From assembly GCA_015178975.1 (NCBI GenBank), contig WHVD01000017.1, forward strand, positions 62,001 to 126,000: DNA of 64,000 bases. Reading direction: 5' to 3'. This DNA comes from Hysterangium stoloniferum (lineage: Eukaryota > Basidiomycota > Agaricomycetes > Hysterangiales > Hysterangiaceae). The notes beneath the pieces were generated by a model. It searched no databases, was not told the origin of the DNA, and saw only the letters and a list, made by a program, of their open reading frames with translations. Made by a program: the position numbers and the translations under genes. Positions 46,926-59,383 of this stretch are shown here, one piece after another (the first letter of the stretch is position 1; each line of letters begins with the position of its first letter).

Positions 46926-48408
46926 TTTAGAACTGCACAAATAACTTTAACAGATGGGTGAGAGGAAAAATTGTGCCACATACAGTGTATTTGATCTGAT
47001 GAGGCCGAGAGGCTTTCCCTTGATGTGGACAAACTCACAATTATAATATGAGATGAAGCAACAACCAAGGCACAGAAGTTGTACCTATGTTGTACTAGAT
47101 GCCAGGTTCTGTATAACCGGAATTCCGTCAATTTAACCACAGAGTAGCTTGATGTTTTACATATATCCATGCTCAAATACATTCTAGGCTGACAGTGCAT
47201 GGGGTCAATTGGCCAAACTTACATGGACTGTTCAACAGAAGGAAGGTTTTCATCAGCCATCGGGCTTTTGGTCATCTCCGTATACCTACGACGCGGGAAG
47301 TCATTGGATGACCTTAGTGGGAGTTGCCATGGTCTACTTACTTATACCAGTATTAGGCGCGATGTTCTTTCACGATCAAACACTGCTGAGAAGTTAGGTA
47401 ACCCACCTTTATCAGTCAAGCCTGTGAGAGGATTAAGATGCATCGAGGAAACCATTTGAGTGTAAAACTGAAGAGGTACGCTTGGTAAGAAATGTCAAAC
47501 CCTTTCCCAGCGATTATGTAGGATATATCGTGGCATATTATTTAGACTACTGCGTTCCGATATTGGTATTAATCGTGTCTGGTCCTAGATGGTACAAATC
47601 GTCTCATATGCCTCAAGTGCATTCTTTCCACGACGTGAAACGTTGCCATAGCAAGTATCCTGTCAAATTGAATTTTAGGGAAATAAGTTGACAAACTATT
47701 GTTCAATTTCTTCGTGCAGATGTCTATTTATCAGGGTCTTCGCAGCATGGCATTGTTGACGGCAAGAGACCTCGTTGCAGGAACGTAATCCAGGTCTCCC
47801 GTGCTTAGTATCAGCAGGTAGAGCAGGTTTTTCGGAATAAGCACTCAGCTCCAAAGTTGCCACTGTATCAACGCAGTGAGACTAAACTCTGGATCCTATA
47901 GTGGCACAGAGCACAAAGCTCTTGGTGAGCCTGACGCCCACAGAATCCGACGCCACATGCAACCGCGGGTAAATTCCTCGTAACCCCATCTAAGCTCCCA
48001 TTTTCTTGAGTTATTGAAATTAATGGCATAATTTCAAGTTGATAAGTACAAATTGGACGGAACCACTGCGGAGTCCAACGCGTCTGTGATTGACAACAAT
48101 CACTCGATGGCTGGAAAACGCAACACATCAAAGTATTAGTGAATAGGAAACTTGAAAGTATGGCAGCCCTTGATTCGTCTTACTATATTCCTTTCCCTGT
48201 TTTTCATCCTCAACTAGACATGTGTACTGCACTCTTCAACTGTTCACTGACTCTTTTCATGTGTTTTCTTTTAGTACTACGACCACCTATATCGTACATC
48301 AATAGAGCCTTCCATTCAATATATGTAGTAGTGAAACATTATTTGAACAAAATATTCAACCAATATCGTACAACATGCGTCACAATGAATATGTTAGCAC
48401 CATTGTCA
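46926..48408. other. No recognisable gene
   Basis: Short frames exist (47199-47459, 48139-48504 plus; 46910-47200 minus), some with hydrophobic runs, but none shows a family signature or a consistent exon chain. Confidence 0.4.
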
Positions 48409-50353
48409 TTAGTGCACTGGAGGATTCTTTGCCATGAGAGCTGCTATCAACCATGCTATGTTCGCTGCTGCTATCTGAGTAATCTCATCTGGAAGAGCAC
48501 ATGAGTCTACAGTATCAAATGACCATTATACAAACTCCTACCTTGCGTGTCATATGCTGTAGAGATACATAATTGTCAAGAACAGCCCAACATGATACAA
48601 TTCCCAGCTCACCTGGTGCAACTTCTACCACATCAGCTCCTACGATTTTAAGGCCATCCAGGCCTTGCAGAATCTTCTTGATCTCCTATTTGGTAAATTA
48701 GATAATACCACCGGGCGGCAGCGGCGGCGGAAGTGTGCGACTCACGCGGGTGGTATACCCTCCAATTTCAGGACTGGGGTTGTAATCAGTAAAATTAATT
48801 AGATTATCTCAAAGTAAGTCCCCATACGTTCCCGTGCTTTCGTTACGTAGTTAGTGTTGTTGTACATCTGGAAGTGAAATATTACGTACGCTGGGGCCAT
48901 GCCCGGCTCTACAACATCGATGTCGAAAGTAACTGCAAAGAAAGATAAACATGGATACGGCGTTGACACTTGCAATTCAAAATGCGAAGCGTACGATATA
49001 CTGGGTTTGTTCCCACCCTATCCCTGATCTTCTTAATAACGCCTTTATAGCCTATATCCTCAATCTCGTCAGCATGTATTATGCTAAATCCAACATTTCG
49101 ATCGTCTTCGTAGTCTTTCCAAGAACTGATAGCACCACGAATGCCGACGTGCTATATGTAAATCAGAAGAGTTTTGATAGCGGCACAATAGGGATACGTA
49201 CGACATTTGAGTCGTTGACCATGAGCCCTTCATTGTAAGCGTACCAGAAGTACGAGCCATGTGTGACCGGAATCTCTTCGTCTGGAAGCCAGGGTCCACC
49301 CTCCTAGTACCACAACTGTTAGATGGAGAAAGAAACAGATGAGGTTGACGGACCATTCGCGTTGGAGCCCAAGTGTCTTATTTCAAAACATCACCTTGGC
49401 GTAAGGGATATTACCATAAAAATTGGTACATACCTAGATGGCTATCGAAATGAATCACGCTGATGGGGATAGCATGGGTAATTGTGGGATGTCTAACCAT
49501 AACGGGGTCTTTCACCTAACTGGTCCATACAATTCAGCGATTCCACGAAGAAGGGGAAGTGTGATAGTATGATCACCGCCCTGTTCAAGTGGTTAATAAC
49601 TACTAGACGTGGCAGTGGACAGACGCGAACTAGAGTGATAACTCGTGAATGAAATTTCCCATCCTTCGCAAGACTCGTCCCTTGGAAGCTACGAGCGGAC
49701 TCTTTTGATACAATGACCTTGTTGGCTATTTCCAATTGCCGCAGGGCAACGGGATTATCATAGTAAGTCATGGCTTTCATTTTAGGGAAAAAAATTCAGC
49801 TGCTAACATCGGACAGGTGGAAAACGGCGTTGACTCACGAACGTCGCCACAGTCCACAACATCAACCAAATCAGCCACACGAACTTCCATGGGAACATGG
49901 ATTCTATCTATGCTAATACGTCTAGATCCTTGGCGGATACCATTTGGTCCGAAACGAGCTCTGAGTGTATAGATGGTGACGAGAGAACTTATGACCTCGC
50001 AACCTTCCCCACTCACCCAGGTCGAAAGCTTGTTGCTGTGTCAAATGGGGCACCTGTGAAATAAGCGTCAGCATTTCCAACCGCAGACTGTGATAAATTG
50101 TCGTACCTAAGATAGCCAGGTCATACTTGCGTCCGACATCTTCGCCGAAGCAGTTCAGAGGGGTTGATCTCGCAAATGTTGTAAGACCATTCCATGACTC
50201 TTCACTCCATGTCGTTGAGATTGGAGGGTCTGGAGCGGACCAAGCTGTAAAATTCATTGCATCAGGTTCAACAAGGAGTGGTCGTTGTTGAACGCGTGCT
50301 AAAGACTCTAGAACAAGAATACTGGCATAAATGAAGTGCAGAAGTAATGACAT
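48409..50353 (-). CDS. Secreted ureohydrolase (agmatinase-like)
   Basis: Fifteen exons join in phase to 389 aa. The arginase/agmatinase superfamily hydrolyses guanidino compounds to urea and an amine with two Mn ions. Metal ligands are present in order: GGDHT, DSHLDTW (DxHxD) and FDIDVVEPG (DxD). Other hallmarks are LGAPFDT, RFGPNGIRQGSR, VVDCGD, HADEIEDIGYKG, EIGGYTTREIKKILQGL, IVGADVVEVAPAYD and ITQIAAANIAWL. The first 17 or so residues (MSLLLHFIYASILVLESL) are a likely signal peptide, so it probably acts outside the cell or in the secretory path. Substrate may be agmatine or another guanidino acid. Two exons are very small: 9 nt (48836-48828) and 15 nt (48556-48542). A broken tandem copy lies upstream. 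Confidence 0.92.
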
Positions 50354-50879
50354 AACTCAAGACGCAGAAGTAAGTGTTCCTCTAAGCCAAAGCCAGTATG
50401 TGGTTCAACTACCCTAAAACTAAACAACGGGCGGAGCTCAACTAGTTCTTCGTTGGGAATTTGGCTCTCACAAGCAACCCGGCATGGTCTTCAGCCGAAT
50501 TCCCTGCGTGGGATCGGGTCCTTTGTGGATGATAAGACTCGGTTCGAAATAGTCTTATTGGTTTAAATATTATCCGTATTAACTACAATTTTTGACTACT
50601 ATGGCTAATGGTCTCATAAATATGCGATTCTTCAAACGGAAGTGCTTACATTGTGTGAGCATGCGTCCTACCTACTTGTAAGAGACTCTATATCCAATCA
50701 GAAAGCCAAAGGTGTTTGCGCCATCAGGGAGAGTAAATGCCGCCCACTATTTGCAGAGCCTATGCTCCACACCAACTTGAGACATGAATTATTTACCTGG
50801 GTTAATTCAGTTACGATGAAATTAAAACTGTATTTGATATTCATTTAACCATAGGGCAGCATTCAACTTACATTCATTA

Positions 50880-52545
50880 AGTGTCGTACACTGTGGAAGG
50901 AGATTGTCAAGAAGTGGCGTAGGAGCGTTTAGGAAAATATTTAACCCGGTGCAACGTCGACTATATCTGCACCCACAATCTTCAACCCGTCCAGTCCTTG
51001 AAGAATTTTCTTCATTTCCTGGAGTAAAATTAATCCTGAAATTTACAGCACAAGTGGCTAATGTCTTACTCTCGTGGTTAATCCTCCAACCTCAGGTCTA
51101 TTGGTTTGTAAACCGATACTAATAAATATAAATAGAAACGGCTGCCGCTCACGTTCCGGTCCTAATAGTTTTAAGAAAAGGTGCTTCACATTCGCAGGAA
51201 GGCATGGAAACTCACGCTGGTGCCATTGCGGGGTCAATAACATCAATATCGACACTGACTGCAGCGTAGCAGTCAGTTACAGTTTGACAGTGTATCAATA
51301 TTTACGCACTGTACACAGGGTTATTGCCAACTCAATCTCTTATTTTCTTCACAATACCGTTATATCCTATATCTTCTATTTCGTCTGCATATGTTATGCT
51401 GAAACCCCATTCCGCATCAGTGATAAAATCCTCTGGCTCTGTCTCGCCGCGAATTCCAACATTCTAGCAAAGAACGATAAGGATAATGACAAGCCCAAAG
51501 TGTGAGATTGCAACCGACGATGTTTGTATTGTTGGCCAACAACCCTTCTTTATATGCGAACCAAAACTAAGTGCCGTGATTTACTGGTATCTCTTCTCCG
51601 GGATTACGGGGAACTGGATCCTAGAATTTTGTCAACCAAACTGCCTCCAAATCCACCATAGCGCGCACCAATCTACCATGTGTCTGGCGGTATAATAAAT
51701 TTTACAATTATCCCAGCAACAAAAGGATGTCGAGTCAATTATATGACTGTCAAATTGAATGATGCTGAAAATAAGCAAAAGATGTCAGGGGTACACTAAG
51801 TACAGTAAATTGATTAAAGAATCGCCTTATTGTGCCTAGATATCCGCCACGCTTCGCAATATCGGAAGGGTAATAGTATGATCTCCCCCCTGCTCATATC
51901 ATCAATCAGTTAGTAGGTGGCTAATGAAATTTTCAATGCTTGCCAATGTTAATAGGCGAGAATGGAGTTTTTGATCCTTAGCAATACTCTGACCTTCGTA
52001 TGAGTGATTAGACGCTCTTGTCATTAGTTCTTTCGCTCCTGCTTCTAACTGTCTCAATGCGAGTTTGTTATCAAATGGGGTCATTGGGATATCTCCACAA
52101 TCGACCACATCAAGGTGATAACTAATTTGGACGTCCGGCAGAATATGAAACGCTTGCACGGGAAGCCGTCTGTTTCCTTGACGTATTCCATTTGGTCCAA
52201 AGCGAGCCCTATGGTTCCATGTAATGGGTTAAATAATTTTAAATTTCAGAGGAGTTGACAAGTGAAGGCTTACCCTGGTCGATAGCTAGCAAATTTTACT
52301 AGACCGTTCCATTCCCGACCAGGTATATAATTGCCAGGATTGGTCCCATTTGGCGAGTTTTGTTAATCAGCATAGCCAAGTTTGAACTGTGAAAGCTGTT
52401 TGGCATTGACTAAAGAGGTCAATATAGACAATAAGAAAAGAATCATCGGTATAGGCACAAAGACGAGCACTGGATGGGGCGGCACTTTGGCCGTGTTGGA
52501 ATGCTTATCTTCATAACGCCGACTCGGACCAGCCGTCATCTCCAT
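50880..52545 (-). pseudogene. Dead tandem copy of the ureohydrolase
   Basis: It is collinear with the gene at 48409-50353 on the same strand: WNGLVKFA, RFGPNGIRQGNRR, HLDVVDCGDIP, LALRQLEAGAKEL, GGDHTITLPIL, EEIPVNHGT, FWFAYKEGLL, ADEIEDIGYNG, DIDVIDPAMAPA, EVGGLTTR, MKKILQGLDGLKIVG. It has in-frame stops at 52363-52365, 51567-51569 (the Tyr of HGSYFW) and 51332-51334. About 28 residues are deleted just before SYRPG, including LGAPFDT, and the end is eroded. The N-terminus (MEMTAGPSRRYEDK...) differs from the intact copy and contains a hydrophobic segment. It must have been inactive for some time. Confidence 0.9.
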
Positions 52546-52733
52546 TAGGCATTATGAACGTTCGAACATAATATTCACTTCTCATCTGCTTCAATTTTAA
52601 CAATTGGAGGACTTTTAATCGCTATATATATACTCTATAGCCATGGATATGATAATATTACAAGTACATTCTTGGATCGTGGATCGTTATAGGTAATCTT
52701 ACTCTATTTCAAGTGGTCAGGTGTCCAGGTCGA

Positions 52734-55700
52734 TCAATCAGTGGCCTTATAATGGGTTTGAAATCAGAAAAGCATCTACACTGTTTGAATGGATTTTTTA
52801 CCTTGCAGCGATCTACCGATAAGGTTCCAGAGTTGCCCCACCAACTAGGGAAAGGTACGTCATTTCCACTGGCTCCAAAGACGGCAAAGCTCTGTAGGAG
52901 GATGGATTAATTTTATTATATTTAATCATAAAATCGTACACACCAATATGAATAGGATGACTTGGCTTCCACCATCACTGAAATCAAAGTCAGACGCGAA
53001 CGGATGGTTGGGAGAAAGTATCTCACAGTGCGGCAGAGGTCAGATAATTGTACTGATAGGATTCATGATACTTGAGAGATGCACCGCGAGGGGTTAAGTT
53101 GACGCACCTTTCTGAACCAAGCAGGTCGTCTTGTGCGTGCCCACCACTGTGAGGCAAACCCTATAAGGACGCATGACCACCATCTAAAATGTCACATCAG
53201 ACATAGCTCTAAAAAAAAAGGTAAAAGATGACACTTACTGTCCATTAACACTGAAAGGTAAGTATCCAATGTAGAGTGCAATAATGGGGACATGTATATA
53301 TGCCATGGACTCGGATAGGAAAGAACCCTTCTTAGCGAGCTTGTGCATGAAGTAGAAGGGCAATGGCGTGAATAATCCGATGAAGATTGAGAATGGCACA
53401 AGCCAGTATGGTTTTCCGAATGTATATAGTTCCTAAAAGAGGAGCGTATGAGCAATCCATAGTTAAACTAACGAGTGCGGAGAATGCGAACCTTGACAAG
53501 TGCACCCATAGCAATAGAGTCTAAAATGCAATATATTAAGCTATGGAGCGTACGATTGGGGAACCAGAAATCTCACTCGAGTTGAGTCCCTGGATAATCC
53601 AACCTGACCAGACACGATTGCCCACAGGATCTTGCAAAATTGCACGGTTATTGTCCACGATAGAGATCATCACTAGGTTATCAAGTCCATTACCCTCTCA
53701 AGCATATCGATCAATGGCACACACTTACTCGCATAATTGAATATTGACCCAATAATACTACCTAACATCTGACTAGCAAACGTGAATCTAGGCGGAATCT
53801 TATTATACTGTCCCAACTTCAAATCTAGCATGAAATGTGAAGGCCATGATTTGAGGCATGCGCTGCAGTCACGTACCTTGCAACAAATACAATGTCTGGA
53901 AAGCCGTGCTGTTTCCAAACATAGTCGCGTACATGACGGTGCTAGGTGGACATATTTATAAAAGCGAGGCTGAGTGGAGCAACTCGGAACTGACATGGGT
54001 TTTCCGGGATGAATGAAAGCCGCCAGAATCTGAACTGCACCTTTGACGGCGATATTGAATCCCGTGGTGGCCGTAACTAAAGACATCGGACATCGGTGAG
54101 CCATTGACGAAGAGACTCAAGTTTTCAAAGCTCACTGAATCCCAGGAAAACAGCAAGAAAGGCACTCAACGCAGTGAAAAGTAGGACACTCCACCAAGGC
54201 ATCAGGGGTTCTCCTGGAGTCGCGTACAGGCAGCCGATTGCTACACCTATAGAGGCTACGAACAAGGCAAGATACCACCTAATTGCGTGCATCTGAGAAA
54301 CCGTGAATAGCTAGGTCGGAGGAAAATGTTACCATTGTGGGACCTCTTGATAAGCTTTCATTTCTAAAGAGGGGTTAGAAGATGGGCTGGCCAACGATGA
54401 GCTAATACGTACTAACGAAATGAGGATCATCAATCTCCTGTCCAGAACGCATGAACTTAAACCCAGTGAATGCTAATAACGATGTCAGCATATAAGGACA
54501 GAGAACGACCATCCCACCCACCTCCTTTTAATTCTTTCCAATTCCAAACGAAGACATGCGTGATTGCGGCACCCAAGCCAATGTTGTAAGCGAGCTGAGA
54601 AATAGTGTACGTCGTCGTGTACCCTGATTTGATGCCATTATATTACCTGCGATAAACACTAGGAATCAAGTACTAACTGGGTGGACCGACTACCGCTAGC
54701 TTTTCAGGATCCAGATTGAGATCGGGGGTGAGAATGGCAGTTTGATTGTATACGCTTCCATCGCTCCCAAACAAGGAAGTTGACATGAAAACAAGGTTTC
54801 GCCCGTTGAAGGCATTCGAGTAGTAGGCTGCAGTCAGAACAACGTAGCCAATTGCCATGCCGACTGTTCACAAGTTGAGTTCAGAACATGTTGAAAATAT
54901 TTAAGAGGTTTAAAACCTACTGTACGAGTTAATCTCTAGGAAACGAAATGTTATGACGTAGACCAAATATTTCAGTGTTTACTTACGAGTTTGCAACGGC
55001 CAAATAAGGGGATTTCCTTGAGTGATAAGGGTCCAAGATGTAGAAAACGAGAGGAGGCCAATGCCCTCGTTACTTGACCCAGCGCCGAAAAGGTTCCTCA
55101 CAAATCCATGACGGCCATTATCGATCAAACAAATGACAGAAATAGCAGTGAGAAGCGGGAAGGGGTATTGAGGGATCCTGGAAGACGTGTCGTCAACTCT
55201 GAATCTAGACTAAAAACATAAACTTAGCATACCATTCCCAGAAAAATATAGCCGCAAAGACGATCCAGAAATAACGTCTTTTTTTGTGATTGAGGAGTCC
55301 GCCGAAGTGTAATGACTGTAGAAGTTGCACAACAGATATATTTCCAGGATAAAAGGCACTATACAAGCTGTAAGCGACCACGCAGGGATTGCAAGGAATC
55401 TATAGACATACTAAGTTGGGAACACGAGTAATGTTCGCACTGCCAAGGTACCTGTTAGGGAGATTTGGGCACAGCGAGAAAGTAAGCTCACGAATGCCGG
55501 CGATTCCGTACCCCAACATCTGTGTTGAAAAAATCTGGAACATAGCAACAGCCCCATTAAGGCGTATGTCATAAAAGAGGTCTTGAATAACGAGTTAAAA
55601 GGATAGCTATGGCCTGGATATCAAGACGTTATGAAACATACTGAGTGCTGCAATGATCTCCATCGCTGTTGCGACGGTCGCTGCAGTGGAAGACATGATA

Positions 55701-56381
55701 ACGATGCAAGTATGTTCCTTGATATTGAAAGGCCCTGGATTAATGAATCTCCAATATCCCATCGTAGGCATCAATTCTGGAGCGTGTGTCATTGATATTC
55801 GTCAATCTGACATAAAGATGGAAACATACTGTGCATTGCTGTACCAAGAACATAAGCGATGATAAGGACAAATAGTTGGGATACCGTCGCATTCTGATAG
55901 GATGAAAAGATCATTCCTCACTAGGAGGCGTTATTGCTGGTTCTGAAGACATACCTGAGGCTTAAAGGTGTAGATTGTACCCAAAACCTGAATAATCACT
56001 GTTAAAAATGCAGAAATACATCGAGAAGAATACAAGACGGGAACTCACCGCGCCGAAAGCACTCAGGCCTACACCTAGGAAGATTGTCCGGAAAGTAAAG
56101 ACAGGTAAAGTAGGATCATCATCCGTGGTAATAACCTGTGCTATTTGTTAGCCAGGTATGTTTCACCACAGAAGAAAAGGGCAGCAATTAACCAAGGTGG
56201 CCACATCTTCGGCCTTTCGTATGACCTCGACATTCTCGACACTTTCAAGCTCTGAATCGTCGATACTCCCCTTGTCGGGATCGACTTTGTATGAAACATC
56301 CACGGTTGCCTCTGCCTCCTTTTCCTTACTTGAGTTGATAGCGGTATCGGTGGGAGGCGGATCCATTGGCAAGTCCTCCAT
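52734..56381 (-). CDS. Oligopeptide transporter, OPT family
   Basis: A many-exon gene. Exon 1 (from 56381, MEDLPMDPPPTDTAINSSKE...) encodes an acidic cytosolic N-terminus. The transmembrane core follows: VFTFRTIFLGVGLSAFGAVL, IYTFKPQ, WRFINPGPFNIKEH with the family NPGPFNIKEH signature, STAATVATAMEIIAAL, TQMLGYGIAGI, NPLIWPL, SQLAYNIGLGAAITHVFVWN, PQWWYLALFVASIGVAIGCL, and QDPVGNRVWSGW. The C-terminus reads VFGASGNDVPFPSWWGNSGT and SVDRC, as OPT proteins end; a 12-nt last exon (52745-52734) gives the stop. OPT carriers bring tetra- and pentapeptides or glutathione-like peptides across the plasma membrane with protons. No break was found in the parts that I joined, but a few exon limits are not exact. 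Confidence 0.88.
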
Positions 56382-56868
56382 TTGGTGCGTAAGTAGTGAT
56401 ATAACCTTTGTAGCACTGAGAGGCTAAAGTGCTGAGAAGAGAGAGGTTGGTAGAGGGCTTTTATTTGTATATTCTTAGATGATGGTATGCTTTATATGAC
56501 ATCAGGAAGACCATCCGATTTGTAAGATATATTACTTTATCAACTGGTATGGAAGAGGACTGCCGCATAGAAAACTTAAACTTAACTTCCTATCTTCCTA
56601 TCCCACATGGACGCGTGTCAATAGCCGTGCCAAGAGATAACGGTGCAGTCAGAGAGATTTTGAACCCGATATTTATTGCACCCGTGAGTTCATTTCCCGT
56701 ATATTTCTGAGAGCAGCATTTGATTTGCGCCAAATCACCTGTTTCTTACCGTCATTTAAGGCCGTATTACATAATTGATTTGCTGCTCGCACCGCCAGTT
56801 CACATCTAGTTTGCTAGTTTTTCACCATTCGTTTGCCTCCTGAACTTACTCGAAATTGAAGTGCGGGT
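56382..56868. other. Upstream flank of the OPT gene
   Basis: This stretch lies between the OPT start and the nested foldback elements and should contain the OPT promoter. No gene or clear site is visible. Confidence 0.5.
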
Positions 56869-56976
56869 ACCGGGAAAACCCCTATCTCCAAAAGATTTTA
56901 GGATCCGTAGTAGAGCCTTATCTTATATAAACTCCAATAAACTCTATTGGATCCTTATAAGATTTAAAATTGGTTA

Positions 56977-57519
56977 AGGATCCAAAAGGTAGGTGGAGGG
57001 TGATCATGTACATAGGATCTTTTAAGCATCAACCATATCATTAAATATAAACTCCTTCAATTTTGTATAGTCCAGTGGGATTCTGTATCCCTTTATCTTT
57101 CCTGTGACTTGTCAGAGGATGATCCAATTAAAAATCCTCAAAACTCCCAGATGTGGTTGCAGGATTTATTATCACACAGAACATGTGCATAATCAATCAA
57201 TTTAAAATCCCATTCACATGATCAAAAGAGGCTGAATCACACATCCTCACAATTGTCACACAAAAAATGCAATCAGAATAGCTAAACTTGTATACACCGG
57301 GATAGCCCCCCTCTTCAAAACATTCTATGTGATGTTAAATCCTGCAACCACATCCAGGAGTTTTGTGAATTTTTAATTGGATCATCCTCTGACAAGTGAC
57401 AGGAAAGACAGAATCCCACTGGACTATACAAAATTGAAGGAGTTTATATTTAATGATATGGTTGATGCTTAAAAGATCCTATGTACACCCGACCACCCTC
57501 CACCTACCTTTTGGATCCT
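56977..57519. mobile_element. Inner foldback element B (543 nt)
   Basis: Ends AGGATCCAAAAGGTAGGTGG and its inverse, with arms of about 190 nt (GATCTTTTAAGCATCAACCA, CCAGTGGGATTCTGT, CAGAGGATGATCCAATT) and a unique centre of about 150 nt. It is flanked by TA on both sides (56975-56976 and 57520-57521), as expected for Tc1/mariner-type transposition into the TA at the apex of element A. Confidence 0.82.
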
Positions 57520-57521
57520 TA

Positions 57522-58207
57522 CAGCTGTTTCGGGTACATAGTGCGGAATTTGAAAATCAATAAAAAAATTCCGCTTTGGTCCCAAAAATAAATTGCCATG
57601 TATCTCCATAATGGGAAGGAAGTAAGATATAATACTTTGTATTCTATATATATATATAATGGGCAAGCTATTCCTATACTCAGAATTTCTTATTTCCTGT
57701 CATTTAACATTTGGATCTCTGTCAAAGAATCAGCTCCCCCGCCACAATTACACACTTTTTTGGTTTGAAACTTGGGGAGAATAATATTATATATTATATA
57801 TAAAAGTATAAACAAGAATGGATGCCTATACAGCACAGAATGTAGGGAAAGGGCAGACATACACTAATGCAGCATACAAGTGTCGCCGTTCCCTACATTC
57901 CGTACTGTATAAGCATCCATTCTTGTTTATGCTTTTGTGTAGATGTGTGGTGTTGTTCTCCCCGGGTTTCGGGCCGAGAGTGTGTGTAATTGTGGCGAGG
58001 GAGCTGATTCTTTGACGGAGGTCCAAATATTAAATAACAGGAAATAAGAAATTCTGAGTATAGGAATAGCTTACCCCATATATATATGGTGAATACAAAG
58101 TATTATATCTTACTTCCTCCCCGTTATGGAGTTACATGGCAATTTAGTTTTGGGACCAAAGCGGAATTTCTTTTATTGATTTTCAAATTCTGTACCCGAA
58201 ACAGCTG
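57522..58207. mobile_element. Inner foldback element C (686 nt)
   Basis: Ends CAGCTGTTTCGGGTAC and its inverse, with arms of about 300 nt: GCGGAATTT, TTCCGCTTTGGTCCCAAAA, GAAGTAAGATATAATACTTT, CTATTCCTATACTCAGAATT. TA lies on both sides (57520-57521 and 58208-58209); the left TA is also the right TA of element B, so B and C touch. The centre (about 57835-57900) contains GAATGTAGGGAA and its inverse. The 65-codon frames over it are products of the palindrome. Confidence 0.88.
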
Positions 58208-58294
58208 TAACCAATTTTAAATCTTATAAGGATCCAATAGAGTTTATTGGAGTTTATATAAGATAAGGCTCTACTACGGGTCCTAAAATCTTTT

Positions 58295-59383
58295 GCCTTT
58301 TACAATTTGCACGAAGAGGCTGTAAAAATTAAATACACTAGATACTAATGATCCCAGTATTTGCATGAAAGGTGCCAAATGACTGAGGTACACAATCTCG
58401 GAAGCTCGTATTTATGCTAACTGAAGAGACCATTTTTGGATAACAAAAGAAATGCGAGAACAAAGGAGAATAACAATGAGAAACGGACAGAATTTAGTAG
58501 AATATTCTGTGAGACAAAGGAAATAATTGCGAGCCTTGTGAGTTTGCGATTATACCGGACTTGTTACAGAAATAAGATCATTTTTCATCGACGGTAATAG
58601 CTGCCAAGGTGCGTTTCTATGCGTTTCTGTCCTAGTATACTGGCATCAAACAAATCACTCTGATTTTAAACTTCACATGACCTTATAATTACTCACTCCT
58701 GGCTAGTTCAATGTCTCACTAGTACTTTATCGACATCTTTTAGCAATTATAGTCCTGTCGCTGTTTGTGTCTACAATCGCATTTTCTTGATGGATATATT
58801 TACCTCGGATACGTAGTATGCAACATTGCTTCTAAAGTATTGACCTGAGTGTTCAATCATTGTCTAAGACTTAATCTACCACGGGATATCGTCAAAAGCA
58901 CGGACACGAACGTCGCAGCTGAGGTTGGGGAGGAATGCGGGACGATTTGAAGACCTTGAACTGATATGATATTACGTTATCTTTTACCAACATACTGGTT
59001 GAGAAGCATATTCACAGACTCTGTGCACATCCGAGCGACTATTAATTGGACTAACTAGGAAGGGTAATAAATAAGTGACAATGGCACATAGCGTGAAATA
59101 GCGTTGGTGAAGTGCCGTCCTTTTACCCATCGTAATGAGGCGTTTGCTGCTCGTGGCGTGGCACCACGGTTAGGAAAGTTAAGCCAACAATGACCTGAAC
59201 AAAGAGGTCAAAACTATCAACAGCTTGCTCGGCCCAAGAGAGATACGGAGGCGGCTGTTGAAAATTGGAAGGCCTTATGTGATGACTCGTCCAGACTGTA
59301 GCTATCAAACGGACTGGGGCGGTGGGATATAAGCAAGTGTTTCAGAAAGCATGATAAGGCTTACCCCATTCTCAGAACATAGA
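58295..59383. other. No firmly supported gene
   Basis: A 61-codon minus-strand frame (59123-59308) contains WAEQAVDSFDLFVQVIVGLT and could be the last exon of a small membrane protein, but no upstream exon is certain. The rest shows nothing recognisable. Confidence 0.4.

Larger units (their letters stand above)
56869..58294. mobile_element. Outer foldback element A, split at its apex
   Basis: Left arm 56890-56976 (AAAAGATTTTAGGATCC, GAGCCTTATCTTATATAAAC, TCCTTATAAGATTTAAAATT) pairs almost perfectly with right arm 58208-58294. Without its inserts the element closes at the palindrome TTGGTTAACCAA. The left end extends to an ACCGGGAAAACCCC motif (56870-56883) that the right end lacks; the same motif occurs in the related element at 6419-6774. 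No coding capacity. Confidence 0.85.

Noticed and set aside
50904-51505. Plus-strand frames in the ureohydrolase pseudogene
   Set aside because: They are antisense shadows of the collinear dead copy on the minus strand.
57818-58026. Overlapping 65-codon frames on both strands
   Set aside because: They sit on the palindromic centre of foldback element C and mirror each other.
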